From positions 808,001-872,000 of the forward strand of contig OX485806.1 of the NCBI GenBank assembly GCA_950295325.1: 64,000 nucleotides of DNA, written 5' to 3'. Shown here in pieces: positions 11,535 through 22,854 of this stretch. This DNA is from Polytrichum commune (taxonomy: Eukaryota; Streptophyta; Polytrichopsida; Polytrichales; Polytrichaceae). The first letter of the stretch is position 1; each line of letters begins with the position of its first letter. A program made the position numbers and the translations under genes. The notes under the pieces are model-generated. The model made no database searches. It was not told the origin of the DNA and saw nothing but the letters and a program-made list of their open reading frames with translations.

Positions 11535-11690
11535 AGTCTTCCATGTTTTGTATGTGGGAAGAAGAAAATAGCGGCTATTATGCTCTTGTGTGATTAGTGT
11601 CAACGTGGTTGGTACATGGCATGCCTAAAGCCACCCTTGACTTCTCTACCAGCTGGACAGTGGAGTTGTCCTCGTTCTTGAGGATCTTCA
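11535..11690 (+). pseudogene. PHD-type zinc finger at the end of the integrase polyprotein (degenerate)
   Basis: In the frame of CCTGAACTGG (11512) the sequence reads LPCFVCGKKKIAAIMLLCD, a TAG stop, then CQRGWYMACLKPP and GQWSCPRS before a stop. The spacing Cys-x2-Cys, then Cys-Asp-x-Cys, a GW-x-M-x-C segment and a closing W-x-C-P matches the C4HC3 layout of PHD fingers, which usually read histone tails. The expected His is Tyr and the last Cys is Ser here, in addition to the stop. The frame directly follows the integrase C-terminal region after one frameshift. In an intact relative this finger could guide integration to chosen chromatin (inference). Confidence 0.7.
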
Positions 11691-11988
11691 GTACCTGGTG
11701 CTTCCACCAGTCGTACTCAATAATCTTATGTGGATTTCACCGTGTTGTGCTTATTCAAATAGAAAATAAAGAGTTATGGTTTAGAGACGCGTTCAAACGT
11801 GAATGGTGAAATTAATTTTTTAGAATCTGATGGCCAAACATCATAGGTGATTAAGGATGGGGCTCACCCCAACCTACAGTTTTTTGGAATGACATTCACC
11901 ACACTCGTTGGTTGCGGAGCGATTCTTCATTATCCATGCCCTTTGAATTGGCATTGGTCCTAGTTGCTTGGCTAAGGGAGGGGCATGT

Positions 11989-12276
11989 GGAGGCGTGTTG
12001 TTTATGTGTGTCTTTGCTATGTTTTCGTGTTATTTGTTAGTGGTGGTTGGTACTCGAGCTGCAGTGACACACGATCGTTATTTATACGATAGTTGTCACA
12101 GTATGCGGCGTCAGTGGCCACCGTGGGGTTTCATCCACTTGGATTTGGATGGATGAATCTTAGGAGTCGGAGGCGTGTTGTTTATGTGTGAATTTGCTAT
12201 GTGTTAGTGTTATTTGTTAGTGGTGGTTGGTACTCAAGCTGCAGTGATACATGGTCATTATTTACACGACATTTGT
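11989..12276. repeat. Direct repeat, two ~110-bp copies 180 bp apart
   Basis: GGAGGCGTGTTGTTTATGTG through CTGCAGTGA and a TTATTTA-ACGA segment occurs at about 11989-12098 and again at about 12169-12276, with roughly one mismatch in ten. The spacer holds the second copy of the dispersed repeat seen at 1861-1946, so the two features seem to belong to one unidentified element. Confidence 0.7.
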
Positions 12277-12319
12277 GTTGAGAGTTGGGTCTAGTTTTTT
12301 GCCCAACCCAACTCTCAAC
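12277..12319. other. Perfect 14-bp stem hairpin
   Basis: GTTGAGAGTTGGGT (12277-12290) is followed 15 bases later by its exact reverse complement (12306-12319). It is a compact hairpin next to the direct repeat above. There is no T-run, and no function can be assigned. Confidence 0.6.
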
Positions 12320-13437
12320 GTCAAGTCCCAAGCCTCACCTCCAACAAGTGTTGTCATGTAGGCATTCATGTCATACTTGAGACTTAGGACTTGGAGACCT
12401 ATGTGAAGAGGTAAGTCCCAATTTTCACGGGGGCCATTCACAATTGGGGTTCCAAGAATGAGTGTCTAAGGGAAAACATACTAAAGTAAATAATTTTACA
12501 TAGTTGGTGTGCTTAGATATGTCTTATGGGGCATATTTCGGATCATACCTACATTTAATATTTTTTATAATCAGTACAACAACAAAGTTAATTTACAAGG
12601 ATTAGGGTTATCTAAGATATCATTTTGATTTCTTAATTGTTATCTATGGTTGCCGTCATAATTGTTGAACTTAGGATTAAGGAATGATTCGAATGAAAAG
12701 GACAACAAAAATTAAATGAAATGATCCCAATTTTCTTCCTCACACTTATCATTCAATCATGTACCACTAGAATTGAAGACGCTTTGCATACCAATTGTAT
12801 AACTTTACGTATGACACCAAACATGGGCCACATTACACAATAACATGGCTACATGAAAAAAAATGTTTAGAAATAGAATTGGACATAATAAAATATGTGT
12901 ATCGACACATGACACTTACACCAAGGTACTAGGATGGAAAGCAAGAAATAATCGACCTCTGATGTATACTTCAATAATGAAATTGCTATTTATGTGGCCC
13001 AAACAAGTCCTTCAACCACTATACAAGTCCTATGACCTATCTACTCATTTCATAGAGGATTTATCTATTATTGGTTATAATTTAATAATATCAAATGTAT
13101 ATTTTGATAAGCCCTATGACCTATCTACTTATCTATTTAAAACATATTAATCAAATAATAATAAATCATAATAAAACGTTGAGATCCAATGCGACATAGT
13201 CCTTGGTTCCTTTGTCCCAAAAGTAGTACCCCAATCGTGAATGGATCCCATGCTCTCAGTGATTGAGATTGCACGGATTGACCCCAATTGACTTGAGACT
13301 CTATGCGAACCAACCCTAAGATAAGCTTTCATGTTTTTGCATCTTGGAGGAATCCCTTGAAAAATGCCCTTGGGATGTGTAGGGTGACTCATTCCCTTCA
13401 CAACTTATACAATAACATTCTCAAAAGAACATAACGG
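12320..13437. other. AT-rich non-coding stretch
   Basis: No gene or domain is recognised. The phrase CCTATGACCTATCTACT recurs at about 13028 and 13113, a short local duplication. Nothing else stands out. Confidence 0.4.
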
Positions 13438-13920
13438 TACTACACCGTTTATGGTGTTTAGTGTCACGTACACTATTAGCGAACGGGCCTAAACTAGGTG
13501 CCTAGAAGTCTCAAAGTGTCACACCCGCTAATTGCCAATATGATCCCATTCATCAACATAAGTAACCTCTTTAATTGAGAAAATATATACATTATGACAT
13601 TTAGAATAGCACATTGAGAAAGTTCAGATGATTATCTTGTGTTTTAATATGCAAGGGGAAGATATATTTGAGCATACTAATGGCAAGTGTCATTTGCGTG
13701 AACTTTAGTCAACTTGTAGACCATTGTGTAACATATGCATCTCATAACACTATTGACCATACTCGTGCCAAGATGTTAATAAGCGCAGTTGAACGCCAAG
13801 TGTCATGAAATGACATTAATGATGAAGTTGTTGGTCATTAGTGTGAACCAACATACACCTCAAAATAGGGTAAGTGACACCATTACACATGTGACACTAA
13901 ATATATTAAACAGTGCACTA
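13438..13920. mobile_element. MITE with ~28-bp terminal inverted repeats (CACTA-like), copy 1
   Basis: The left end reads TACTACACCGTTTATGG then TGTTTAGTGTCAC. The reverse complement of the right end reads TAGTGCACTGTTTAATATA then TTTAGTGTCAC. The same ends occur at 33458-33684. The CACTACACCG-type terminus at one end of copy 2 suggests the CACTA superfamily, but a target duplication is not clear. The interior is non-coding, so the element is non-autonomous. Confidence 0.55.
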
Positions 13921-14448
13921 CATGAGCACTTCTGAAGTGAAACATAAACTTCAAACAAGAGAATTAGCAGGAGTGCATGATTTCCAAAATATCTGGCCAT
14001 ATATATTCATCTTTGCCTACCTTTACAGACGTAGCCACCTCACTTTTTTGCAGCACAGTCAATCCACAAGACTTTTGTGCATGACTTCCTGGTTCAGAAT
14101 CGCACGTGCTGTGGCAAATCTGCTGCTGAGGTAGAGGCCGTCCAAAAACTAACCTTATGCTTATCCTCTTGCAAACTTTAGAGCCACATGTCTTTTTGGT
14201 ATCCGTTCTTGGAGTGACGTCAAATCACATACCACTCAATCGTAGGTGTCCAATTAAGATAAATGTTAACCGAAGTAGGCACGTTTACCTTAAGTATCAC
14301 CTCGTGTGGTATCTCTTTATATTGGACACCTATATTAACACACAAAAATATGTCATGATGACATTGGCCTCATATGTGCTCCAAATATAGTAAGAATTTA
14401 TATATAAATTCAAGGTTCAATTTTTACATTGACAATTATGAGGACTTA
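13921..14448. other. Non-coding stretch between two foldback elements
   Basis: Two short open frames (13913-14134 and 14157-14390) have no recognisable domain and no codon bias. I see no gene. Confidence 0.4.
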
Positions 14449-14594
14449 CATAACATCATACAGTTCCATAATAATGTTATTTGAAACTGACAATATTCTG
14501 CGGAACGTTATCACATTCAGACTGAATGTGGGGAATATTCCACATAATATTGTCAGTCCCACAAAATATTATTATGGGTCTAAGTAATGTTATG
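14449..14594. mobile_element. Near-perfect foldback MITE (146 bp) with almost no loop
   Basis: The two halves are near-exact reverse complements and meet at CACATTCAG/ACTGAATGTG. Outer arms begin CATAACAT and end ATGTTATG; inner arms share ACTGACAATATT against AATATTGTCAGT. TA precedes and follows the element, compatible with a Tc1/mariner (Stowaway-like) duplication, although TA is common by chance here. If transcribed, it would form a long hairpin RNA. Confidence 0.65.
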
Positions 14595-15147
14595 TATCCA
14601 AACACTTCTACAAAGAAAAGAAATTTCATCTTGTCCTCTTATAACTTTTGCATTTCAAACCTATCTGTCCAATTTCAAAACTTCAAGTGACAATCGTCAT
14701 GATCTGGAACTCATAACTAAATGAGTCAATTGTCGAGTTGATTCAAAGGTCATATTTGGACGTGGAACAAATGCGTGCTCGTAGTGGACATGCCTTACAA
14801 GTGAGAAACAATGAAACTTCTTTCCTTTGTTGTCACATAGAAACAATTCTGGTTGTGTGAAAAGCCCTTGACAAAAAAGATAGAAATTTATGCACACCCT
14901 ACACTAGGTACCGTACCAATACATAGGCAATTGTGATGGTTCTAATTTTTTTATTATCAAAATGCAGGTTTTTTAAGAAAACATAATAATCTAGAAAAAA
15001 AATTAAAAAAATTGCATACTATTGGGATTTTATGAAATTCTGAAGATGCTGAATAATACTCGGCACGGTGATGTGCACATAGAACTTGCCCATGTAGGTA
15101 GTAATTGGGTAGGGTATTTGGAATACATACACTTGTGGCTAAACAAG

Positions 15148-16387
15148 GGCGGACGTTAAACCTCCCCCTACAAACTTTCAAGTGGAGATGGATAGGGGTC
15201 AGGGCCCACAATCTGGCACCTCCAGGTAGCTCCCACAAAACAAATCTAAAATTTTCATATCTCAACCGAAAAGTGTTGTCCACTCCGCCCGACTTCAAAA
15301 AATTATATTGTCCTTGCATTCTTGAAGGCCGTTTGTTCATGTAACTCACAGTGAGTGCGCTTTGTCTTCAAGGTCCAAAATCCAATATATATGTTCACTT
15401 CCATTGAGTAAAAAAGCAATTGATTGGGATTTCATTTTCAAAGCGAAACCATCAGTAAAGCATGTAATTAAGTTGGAAGTCAAAAAACTTACAAAACCTT
15501 CAGTAGCACTGAGATTAAAATTTTGTGACTTACCATTGAAAGCGTCTTTGTCTTTCTAAGATGGAACTAAAGTTAGTGTTTTATTTTAGTATGTTTATTT
15601 TAGAATAGTTCAGTTAATACCTTCTACTTTCACAAAGTATTCATACACATTCAAACTAATTAAGCGTAATTAGATGTAAATGCTTACCAAATTAATTAAG
15701 CCTAAAATTTAATTATAAAATGTACTTACTGGAATTAATCCTGATTTAAATGGAATTAACTCCAGTAAATATAATATTTGATTAATTAGGTTTAATTAAT
15801 TTGGTAAGCATCTTTTCTGATTTAATTGGGCTTAAATAGGATTAATTAGGATTAATCATAAATTATTAGACTTAGTTGCATTCAATCTTACTTAACTAGT
15901 TTAAATACGTATGAAAACTTTGTGATAGTAGAAGGTATTAAACATATATTATATATTATATTAAACTATTCAAAATAAAAAATAAATCATTAATTTTAGT
16001 TTCATTTTAGAATGACAAAGTCCCTTTCAACTGTAAGTGACAAAAATTATAACCTCAGTGCTAATGAGGATTTTGTAATATTTTTGACTTCCAAGTTAAT
16101 TACATGCTTTATTGGCGGTTTCACTTTGAAAATGAAATCTATCAATTGCTTATTTATTCAATGGAAGTGAACATATATATTGGATTTGAGACCTTGAAAA
16201 TGAAGTGCACTCAATATGGGATTTGTGGACAAGTAGCCTTCAAAAATGTAAGTACAATAGTTTTTTCAAAGTCGGGCGGGCGGGCATCAGTTTTCGGTCG
16301 GGTGCAAAAAAATTGACGGGCGACTGCCCTGATAGAATATTCCCCCCCCCCAAAGTTCGAGGGGGGGGGGGGTGATTAGTGTGACGC
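15148..16387. mobile_element. Long-TIR foldback element, Mutator-like, copy 1 (~1240 bp)
   Basis: First of three copies (others at 22855-24039 and 36055-37374). It begins GGCGGACGTTAAACC, and the right end reads back as GCGTCACACTAATCACC. The arms are hundreds of bases long and inverted: the left passes ACTCCGCCCGACTTC and CCATTGAGTAAA; the right passes the complements at 16150-16280. The middle is AT-rich, full of TTAATTAA words and itself palindromic. Flanking 9-mers CTAAACAAG (15139) and CTAAGAATG (16388) match 6 of 9. There is no coding capacity. Short open frames inside it are artefacts of the arms. Confidence 0.65.
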
Positions 16388-17175
16388 CTAAGAATGGGGC
16401 TTGCACCCCTGGATTCTCTCCCCCAGCTGCCAGAGTCCGGGGAGATTTTTGGGCATAATCAGTCAAAATCCTAAAGTTTCCAAGCCCAACCAGTTATGCA
16501 TACATGTTGACATCTTTCGGTTTTTCTTCATGAATTTGAGGCATATTCTATAAATTCGTCTTAAAATGATGGACAATTCTCCTGATGTCTTGAGAGTCAA
16601 CCGGTCATTTCTCAAACTCAACCGGTTCAAACGTAATTAGCTGTCGATTCTCTCGTTCATTCTGTTCATTGCACCCAGCCGATATTGAAGCACGAGAATC
16701 TGCTGTGTCATCGACTGGCAACTTACAAGCACCAATGTAGTACATGACTTACTTACATGAACAACTACTGTATGCAATCCCCATGCTCTCGATCAATAGA
16801 CAGGGAGAACTGACTGCCAGTTACAGATGAACCAGTTCAAGTTCACTGACTTCAGGAAAATAATCGATCGTTTCAGAGGAATGCGTAGAATATACCTCAA
16901 AATGGTAAAGTAAAACCAATAGATGTAACCGGTTGGACTTGGAAACACTAGGCTTTTGACCGATCACGCCCAAAATTCTCCCCCAGACACTGCTCCCAAT
17001 CCCCCCCCCCCCCACCCACCACTCTACTTAAGTTGCTAGAGCATTTACAACACATGTTTGTGGATTAGCAAGACTTCAAGAAGAGGAGTAAAAACGCTTT
17101 GTCGAAGTTCTGCTTCAGAATTCACGGATCCATGTCACCCCTGCGGAGCCAGTAATTTTGGAGTGGAGGTGTCAT
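16388..17175. other. Non-coding stretch with homopolymer tracts
   Basis: Contains several CCGGTT words and a poly-C tract near 17000-17011. A 64-residue open frame on the minus strand overlaps the tract and has no domain. No gene is supported. Confidence 0.4.
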
Positions 17176-17413
17176 GGGAGAGAGAGAATTATCGCACCTC
17201 TCATTCATCCAACATCAAAGCCCTGAAATAGTAGTATGCAGCTCGAAGGTTATTATGTTTAGTTGATATGTCACCATAATTAGCTTTGAAGACCCTGGAC
17301 CAGTCTAGTTCATGCCATTTGATATGAATTGACCACAACCCTATAAGGGGGGTCAAAATTTGATGTTTGATGGATGAGAGGTACGCTCGTATGTGATAAT
17401 TTCCCCTCTCTTG
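17176..17413. mobile_element. Small inverted-repeat element (MITE candidate)
   Basis: The left end GGGAGAGAGAGAATTATC with ACCTCTCATTCATCCAAC is matched in reverse by the right end, whose complement reads GAGAGGGGAAATTATC and ACCTCTCATCCATCAAAC. Related ends recur near 24126-24155 (GAGGTACGCTCGTAT) and near 63517-63560, so this is a dispersed family. The short minus-strand frame across it is not a gene. Confidence 0.5.
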
Positions 17414-17658
17414 GTACACTCCCCTTCTTTGCGGCCGGGGATTCGTGGCACTCACTTAGAATCATCCGTGCGGATGAAAAAAACACAGGAATCATCTAAA
17501 TGGCTATTTTTGGGAAATTTGATTCCGGAAATAGAGTCAAAGGCCCCGAATTAGTCTACTGACGTCACATTCGAATGAATCGGCCCTCAACCCCATAGGG
17601 GGGCTTTTTTTTATTGGAGCCACTTCATCCACGATATCTTGGATGGATGATTCTAAGT

Positions 17659-17826
17659 GAGTGCCACGAATCCCCAGCCATTCTTTGCAATACCTTGCAC
17701 TTTGCATGTCGCAAGATAAATACTCGGGGTGAGTACTATGTTTTGCCAGGCTCGTGACAACACTATACTCTCTGAAAAACGATGCAATTTCATCCTCGTG
17801 CTTCGTATAACTTATGGGCGCACTTC
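17659..17826. repeat. 168-bp direct repeat flanking ankyrin-PGG copy A, left copy
   Basis: Starts GAGTGCCACGAATCCCC and ends TATGGGCGCACTTC. The partner at 19919-20086 has exactly the same length with only a handful of substitutions. The two lie on either side of the ankyrin-PGG copy A gene in the same orientation, like short LTRs or the footprints of a duplication. Confidence 0.8.
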
Positions 17827-18135
17827 GAAATATTTTGGGTTTGCGCAGAATGTTCTTTTCGCGCTCGTGCCGTGTTGGAGGTATTTGTGACTTGATCTGT
17901 TTAGGAGATGCTGAAAGCACGTTTGTGATGAGTTGCAGGTTTTGTTCAGGAGGGGCTCGTGCAAGGGTAATTCGGATTCAACCTCGGACGGTAGACATGA
18001 AAATCTTGTGATGTCGTTGCCTGACGCTGAATCCTCGTGAAGACTGTTCTTAGAACCCTGGAGGGCAGGAGGTCACCGTCGTAGCGGGCACCGTTGCTTT
18101 GGTTGTCAGATGATGGTAGTGCGGATCTGAAGGAA

Positions 18136-19595
18136 ATGTCAATGAACGCGGCAACGAATGGTACAGTACACACTCCTTTGCACCAAGTCATTATTGCTAA
18201 TGACGTAGTGGAGGTGCAGAGGCTGTTTACTACAGGAGGCATAGATGTGAATGCCGTGGGGGAGTATGAGAAGAGGCCGTTGCACGTCGCCGCCGAAATT
18301 GGAAACTTAGACATTGTTCGGGCGTTGCTGGCGTACAAAGCAACAAATGGAAATCATCTTGTTGGGGTTGACGTCAACGCTGCAGACACCAGGGGGAGCA
18401 CGCCCCTTCACTATGCTGTTGAGAAAGGGCACGAGGCTGTGGTGAGGGAGCTCTTGGCTGGAGAAGAAATTAACCCTAATGCCACTGCGGAGCATAACGA
18501 CAGGAAGACGCCGTTGCTCATCGCAGCCGAAAAGGGAAGATTGGGCATTGTAAAAGCGTTGTTGAATTCAGGGCACACGATTCACGTCAACACTGGAGAT
18601 AGCTTGGGCAGCACAGCGCTTCATCAGGCTGCAGTTGGCGAGAGTGAGGAGGTGGTGGAGGAGCTCTTGAGTTATTGCAAGTTACACAACTTGGATAATG
18701 CGCCCATAAACAAAAGACGAGCCTCACCTCTGCATTTGGCTGCGTTGTTCGGAATGCACAAAATAGTCAGAAAGCTACTGGCTGCCGGGTTGCCAGTGAA
18801 CCAACCCGCGCTTGGGAGGCTGACTCCTCTCCACTTCGCTGTCCAGTCAGGCTCCTCGGAAACTGTGAAGGTGTTGCTCCGGGAAAGTGAGGATCTGAAA
18901 GTGAGTGAGGCGGATTGGAAGGGCCTCACACCTGTGGAGTATGCCAAGCGGGCATACAAGACAAACAAAAACGGGTTCAGACCGGAATCCCTTCCACCAC
19001 AGAAAAGCCCTCGAGAAGATGCTCAAAGAATGATGCAGATGTTGGAGCAATTTGATGTGGAAGGCTTGCGAAATGAGCGGCAGTCTTGCGTAGACGCAGC
19101 CAATGCCATTCTCGTGGGCGCTGCATTGATTGCCAGCATTGCGTTCGCATCGTGGTTGCAGCCTCCCCTTGGGTTTCAACTACCTACAGCAGTCAATTCT
19201 TGGAGCTGAGCCCCGCCGCTCCACCGAACACTTATAGCCCCTTTGTGTATTTTCATAGTAATGCTATGAAAGCATTTTGGATTTTCAACAGTATGTCCTT
19301 CTTTTTCGCAGTCGGGAGTTTCCTCTTGGGTGCTGCTGTGGGTTTTCCCAAAAGATTTGGGGACCAGGTGACAACAAATCATCTTATGTTCCTTGCTGTT
19401 ACTAGAGCCTCATATTTCTTAATTGTCGCAGTCGCCTGCATAGTTGGGGCGTTTATTTGTGCCGGTTTCGCAGACTTACCCTCAATACCCCAGGATTGGG
19501 GGTACATGCTAGCTACTGCGGTGGCTGGAGCATTTCCTTGCGTGTTTGGCATAGGAATATACTATCGGGAGATCCGTGTTGGACGACACTTATGA
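18136..19595 (+). pseudogene. Ankyrin-repeat PGG-domain protein, copy A (frameshifted)
   Basis: Plant-type ankyrin protein that would sit in a membrane through its C-terminal PGG domain; relatives act in defence and stress signalling. Ankyrin cores are visible as TPLHQV, RPLHVAAEIGNLDIV, TPLHYAVEKGHEAVV, TPLLIAAEKGRLGIV, TALHQAA, SPLHLAALFG and TPLHFAVQSG. The PGG start is NAILVGAALIASIAFASW. Compared with copy C (GGTTTCAACCTACC), this copy reads GGTTTCAACTACC near 19180, a one-base deletion. The long frame then ends at 19209, and the remaining PGG helices (FWIFNSMSFFFAVGSFLL, FLIVAVACIVGAFICAGF) continue in another frame to 19595. The first ATG in frame is at 18136. No splice site rescues the break, so it is called a pseudogene. 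Confidence 0.85.
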
Positions 19596-19918
19596 GACTA
19601 AAACTACGTGCATTTGCGTTGGAGATTGGAGTGGTGTCAATGGTTGCTTCAAGTACGCTTCACATTCATGGGTGGGATGTCTTTGAGGTAAGCTATTTCT
19701 TTTTCCGTGAGGTACAAAGAAAATAGGCTTAGAGCATCCAAGGCCACATCATTGCCCCTTGCCAACTAATTGATATTTACAAAATAACTAGTAATTCACA
19801 ATAGCTATAAATGAGAAAATAGGTCTTACATGCCAACTCGGAGGTGTTTCACTAAAGTAAGCTCCATCCGAACTTCTTGATGGACTCATCCAATTTTTGT
19901 TACCGGATGACTTTACTT

Positions 19919-20086
19919 GAGTGCCATGAATCCCCGGCCCTTCTTTGCAGTACCTTGCACTTTGCATGTCGCAAGATAAATACTCGGGGTGAGTACTATG
20001 TTTTGCCAAGCTCGTGACAACAATATACTCTCTGCAAAACGATGCAATTTCATCCTCGTGCTTCGTATAACTTATGGGCGCACTTC
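19919..20086. repeat. 168-bp direct repeat flanking ankyrin-PGG copy A, right copy
   Basis: Same orientation and length as 17659-17826, from GAGTGCCATGAATCCCC to TATGGGCGCACTTC. It lies about 320 bp beyond the end of the copy A coding region. A similar segment is not seen next to copies B or C. Confidence 0.8.
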
Positions 20087-20317
20087 TGTGCATGATTGGA
20101 GCATTTAACAACGTTGTTATGTGCGATTAGGTTGCCTTTGTGAGTATGTTGCCTCTTCATCCATGCATATTACCTCGGATCGAGAGCAAATCACATGCAT
20201 CCGTATCACAATCACAGTCGAAAAATAGTTGTTGTATTTTGTTACTGCTGTAGTACATATTCAACATAGCGTGGATTGTCAATATATTAGTGTGGGCCAT
20301 CTTAATTGCACATATTA

Positions 20318-20838
20318 TGCCCCCTTCCCACCTGACCTTAGCTAAGACTAAAAGTTAGTTCTAACAACCCGGCCTTCACACCATCGACATTATCTAGTGC
20401 CGAGCCTAGTTGGCAAATGATGTGGCATGGCTTAAAAGTGGAGGATTTAAGCCTCAAGCACCGACCCTCCCATTGGTACCTAAACATGAGGCAAGAATAT
20501 AGGACCTTTAAAAGTGTCGCCTCCCGCCCTTGTGATTGGTTGCTTTTTAGTCTTAGCTATGAGGGCACAAGGAGCTTCATTAACAAAAACCGATGGTAAG
20601 ATAGATGAGTAGTAAGGCATTTGGGGATGGGACAAAAACTACCCAACATTCATTGCTTGATAGATAAAACCATGAACATGTGTGAAAGCTACTAAACTAA
20701 AACCTACTTGAAAATCTCCGGAGCAAGTTATTGTAGGTGCATTGGGATAGCCGGATGCATCCCCTATAACTGAGGGTGCTTTACCCAATTTTTAGGAAAT
20801 ACTTTTAATCTTAGCTAAAGTCAGGTGGGAAGGTGGCA
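20318..20838. mobile_element. PIF/Harbinger-like MITE with TTA target duplication
   Basis: Starts TGCCCCCTTCCCACCTGACC and ends with the complement of TGCCACCTTCCCACCTGAC, continuing inward with TTAGCTAAGACTAAAAGT. TTA flanks it on both sides (20315-20317 and 20839-20841). The ~520-bp interior is non-coding. The trinucleotide duplication fits PIF/Harbinger (Tourist-type) elements. Confidence 0.75.
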
Positions 20839-20885
20839 TTAGTGTAGTATATGTGCAAGGTTTGCAGACTTACTTATTAGTGTAA

Positions 20886-21395
20886 GGGCCAAGTTCCATG
20901 TGCCGGTCCCGGTCCATTTTTTAAATGGGTGAGAAACGGGTGACATCATCCAAAAAATGGGTGATGTCACCCATTTTATGGAGGGGTACTTCTATGTGGG
21001 GTGCCGGTTTTTTTTCGATTTCCTACTTTCTAACTAAATTTGGTGAGTGACAAGACATGACACTTTATGAAGGTCACCTAGATTCTAAAAACATCATAAA
21101 TACATGTTCCCTAGGAGTACTCCTCAAAAGAAGGGATTAGAAGAACAAAGTGGCATAGGTGACCGGACGATCCGGTCACCAGAGCTTTCTAACCGGCACA
21201 TGTCCTTCTCGTTACCATTAGGACCGCTAGTCCTTTGGCACCCATTCTTGCACAACACAAAATGTGGGACACCCATCCATGGGGGGCACCGGTCCTTGGG
21301 TGAGAAGGATGGGCACATGGCACCACCCTCTTTTCACCGGCCCACCCATTTATTTTGGAAAAAACGGACTGGGACCGGCACATGGAACTTGGCCC
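20886..21395. mobile_element. PIF/Harbinger-like MITE with TAA target duplication
   Basis: Ends GGGCCAAGTTCCATGTGCCG and its reverse complement, with matching inner GTCCCGGTCC/GGACTGGGAC. TAA flanks both sides (20883-20885 and 21396-21398). It is about 510 bp and non-coding; the overlapping open frames on both strands (21104-21458) are chance frames inside it. It lies 45 bp from the previous MITE but has different ends, so it is a separate family. Confidence 0.75.
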
Positions 21396-21398
21396 TAA

Positions 21399-22854
21399 TA
21401 GCCTACATAGCAAGAGGGAAGTGGAGGGGAAGTGTCTACATGTAAGTGTACTTCTCATTCATCCAAACAAAGAGAAAATATGAAAGAAGGACAACTTTGA
21501 CCTTTTTGATATGTTGTGTATAGAGTGAGAGAAACAAGGACACTAAAGGTTGAGGCATCTATAATTGATAAAATAAGAGAATTAGAATATGTTTAGAGGA
21601 GTAATACCTAGGAATTGTTTTTCTTGCGAAGAGAAACAAACTCTATGAAGAATGCAATTTTTTTTATATAATTCATGAATATGGAAATTGTTATAAATAT
21701 TGAAGCGGTAAAACTGATTGGAACACACAAATAATCTATAGGTTAACCCATAACCTCTCATCTAAATTTTAATTCTTGGCTATGACAATTATCAAAACTT
21801 TTATGAGGGTAGGCAATCACAAGATGCCACCACATGAACTTTAACTCCATTGACCTAAAAAATATAGATATCATTCATGTTAGCATTACATGTATCTCAG
21901 TGAGTTGTTAAATGGACTTGATTGATTATGGATGCCTCGACCTTACTTAACATTGATCTTTCACATGTAGGAGGCATCTCTATATTTTTGTTGAAATAGT
22001 TTTTATTTTTATTTTTATTTTTATTTTTATTGCAATGTATTTTATGAAAATGAATTGAGATACAATAATAAAATTTAAAAAAATAAGTACAACAAAAAAA
22101 TTGTACACAAATAATATCATATGATATGACTTTATTGCTTGTTGTGACTCTATACGGAAACATCTTGGTGACTTAAGTTGATTGGATGAAAAAGAAAGAC
22201 CTAATTCCACCAAACCAAATAATACTTTTCATTAAATTATAAAATGGGACCATGTGGAGCTTACCCAAACATCCACCTCATGCCAACATGCACTCACCCA
22301 TTTGTTGGCCATCGCCAAAACATTACACCAAGGTGGATGAGGGTGTTAGGGTTTCACCTCATCCCAAAATCCAAGCCCTTGATTTCATCCAATTCAAATG
22401 TGGATGGTGGAGTAGTGGCATTCAATGGTTGGTGGTCGCCATGTGAACCAACCTTGACCCTAAAACCTCATTCAACCACATCTAAGTGTTAGCCGTGCAT
22501 AATTTTAAGGGTATCACACCAATAATTGAAGATGGCACGTTAAATTTGTCATTGTTAACACATACTACTACTACTCCCATGTCCACACCACAATGCCTTG
22601 ATTGGTTGTTTTTTGGACATGTAAAATACCACTTGGTTTTGAGCTAAGACTTGAGACTTAATAGTAAGAGCTAAGTGAATGATTACTTAACACAACGTGA
22701 TAATATATTATCATTTTGCTTATCATCATATGCCAAATAAGATTTGATGAAAAGAGGGAAATATCACACTTGAACGTAAAAACTTGACCCCCTATAGGTT
22801 TGTTGCGGATTCATCTCACATGACATCAATTCGGAGTCTTTAAAGCTAATTTCA
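21399..22854. other. AT-rich non-coding stretch with a (TTTTTA)n microsatellite
   Basis: A TTTTTA microsatellite of about five units lies at 22001-22030. Two overlapping frames at 22244-22492 have no domain. No gene is supported. Confidence 0.45.

Larger units (their letters stand above)
3760..11690 (+). mobile_element. Old Ty3/gypsy element carrying a cytosine DNA methyltransferase and a PHD finger
   Basis: Decayed retroelement on the plus strand. Domain order from sequence: gag-like region, aspartic protease (DSGA at 5468-5479), C5-cytosine methyltransferase (6124-7060), reverse transcriptase (YIDD at 8094-8105), RNase H, integrase (D, D, E visible), then a PHD-like zinc finger. RT-RNase H-integrase order fixes it as Ty3/gypsy. 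Many in-frame stops and frameshifts show it is long dead. Two later insertions split it: a solo LTR at 4202-5177 and an unidentified segment at about 9904-11092. I could not find its own LTRs, so both ends are estimates based on the limits of coding similarity. LTR elements with captured methyltransferases have been reported in a charophyte and in dinoflagellates (from memory); the PHD finger may be an extra targeting module (inference). Confidence 0.85.
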
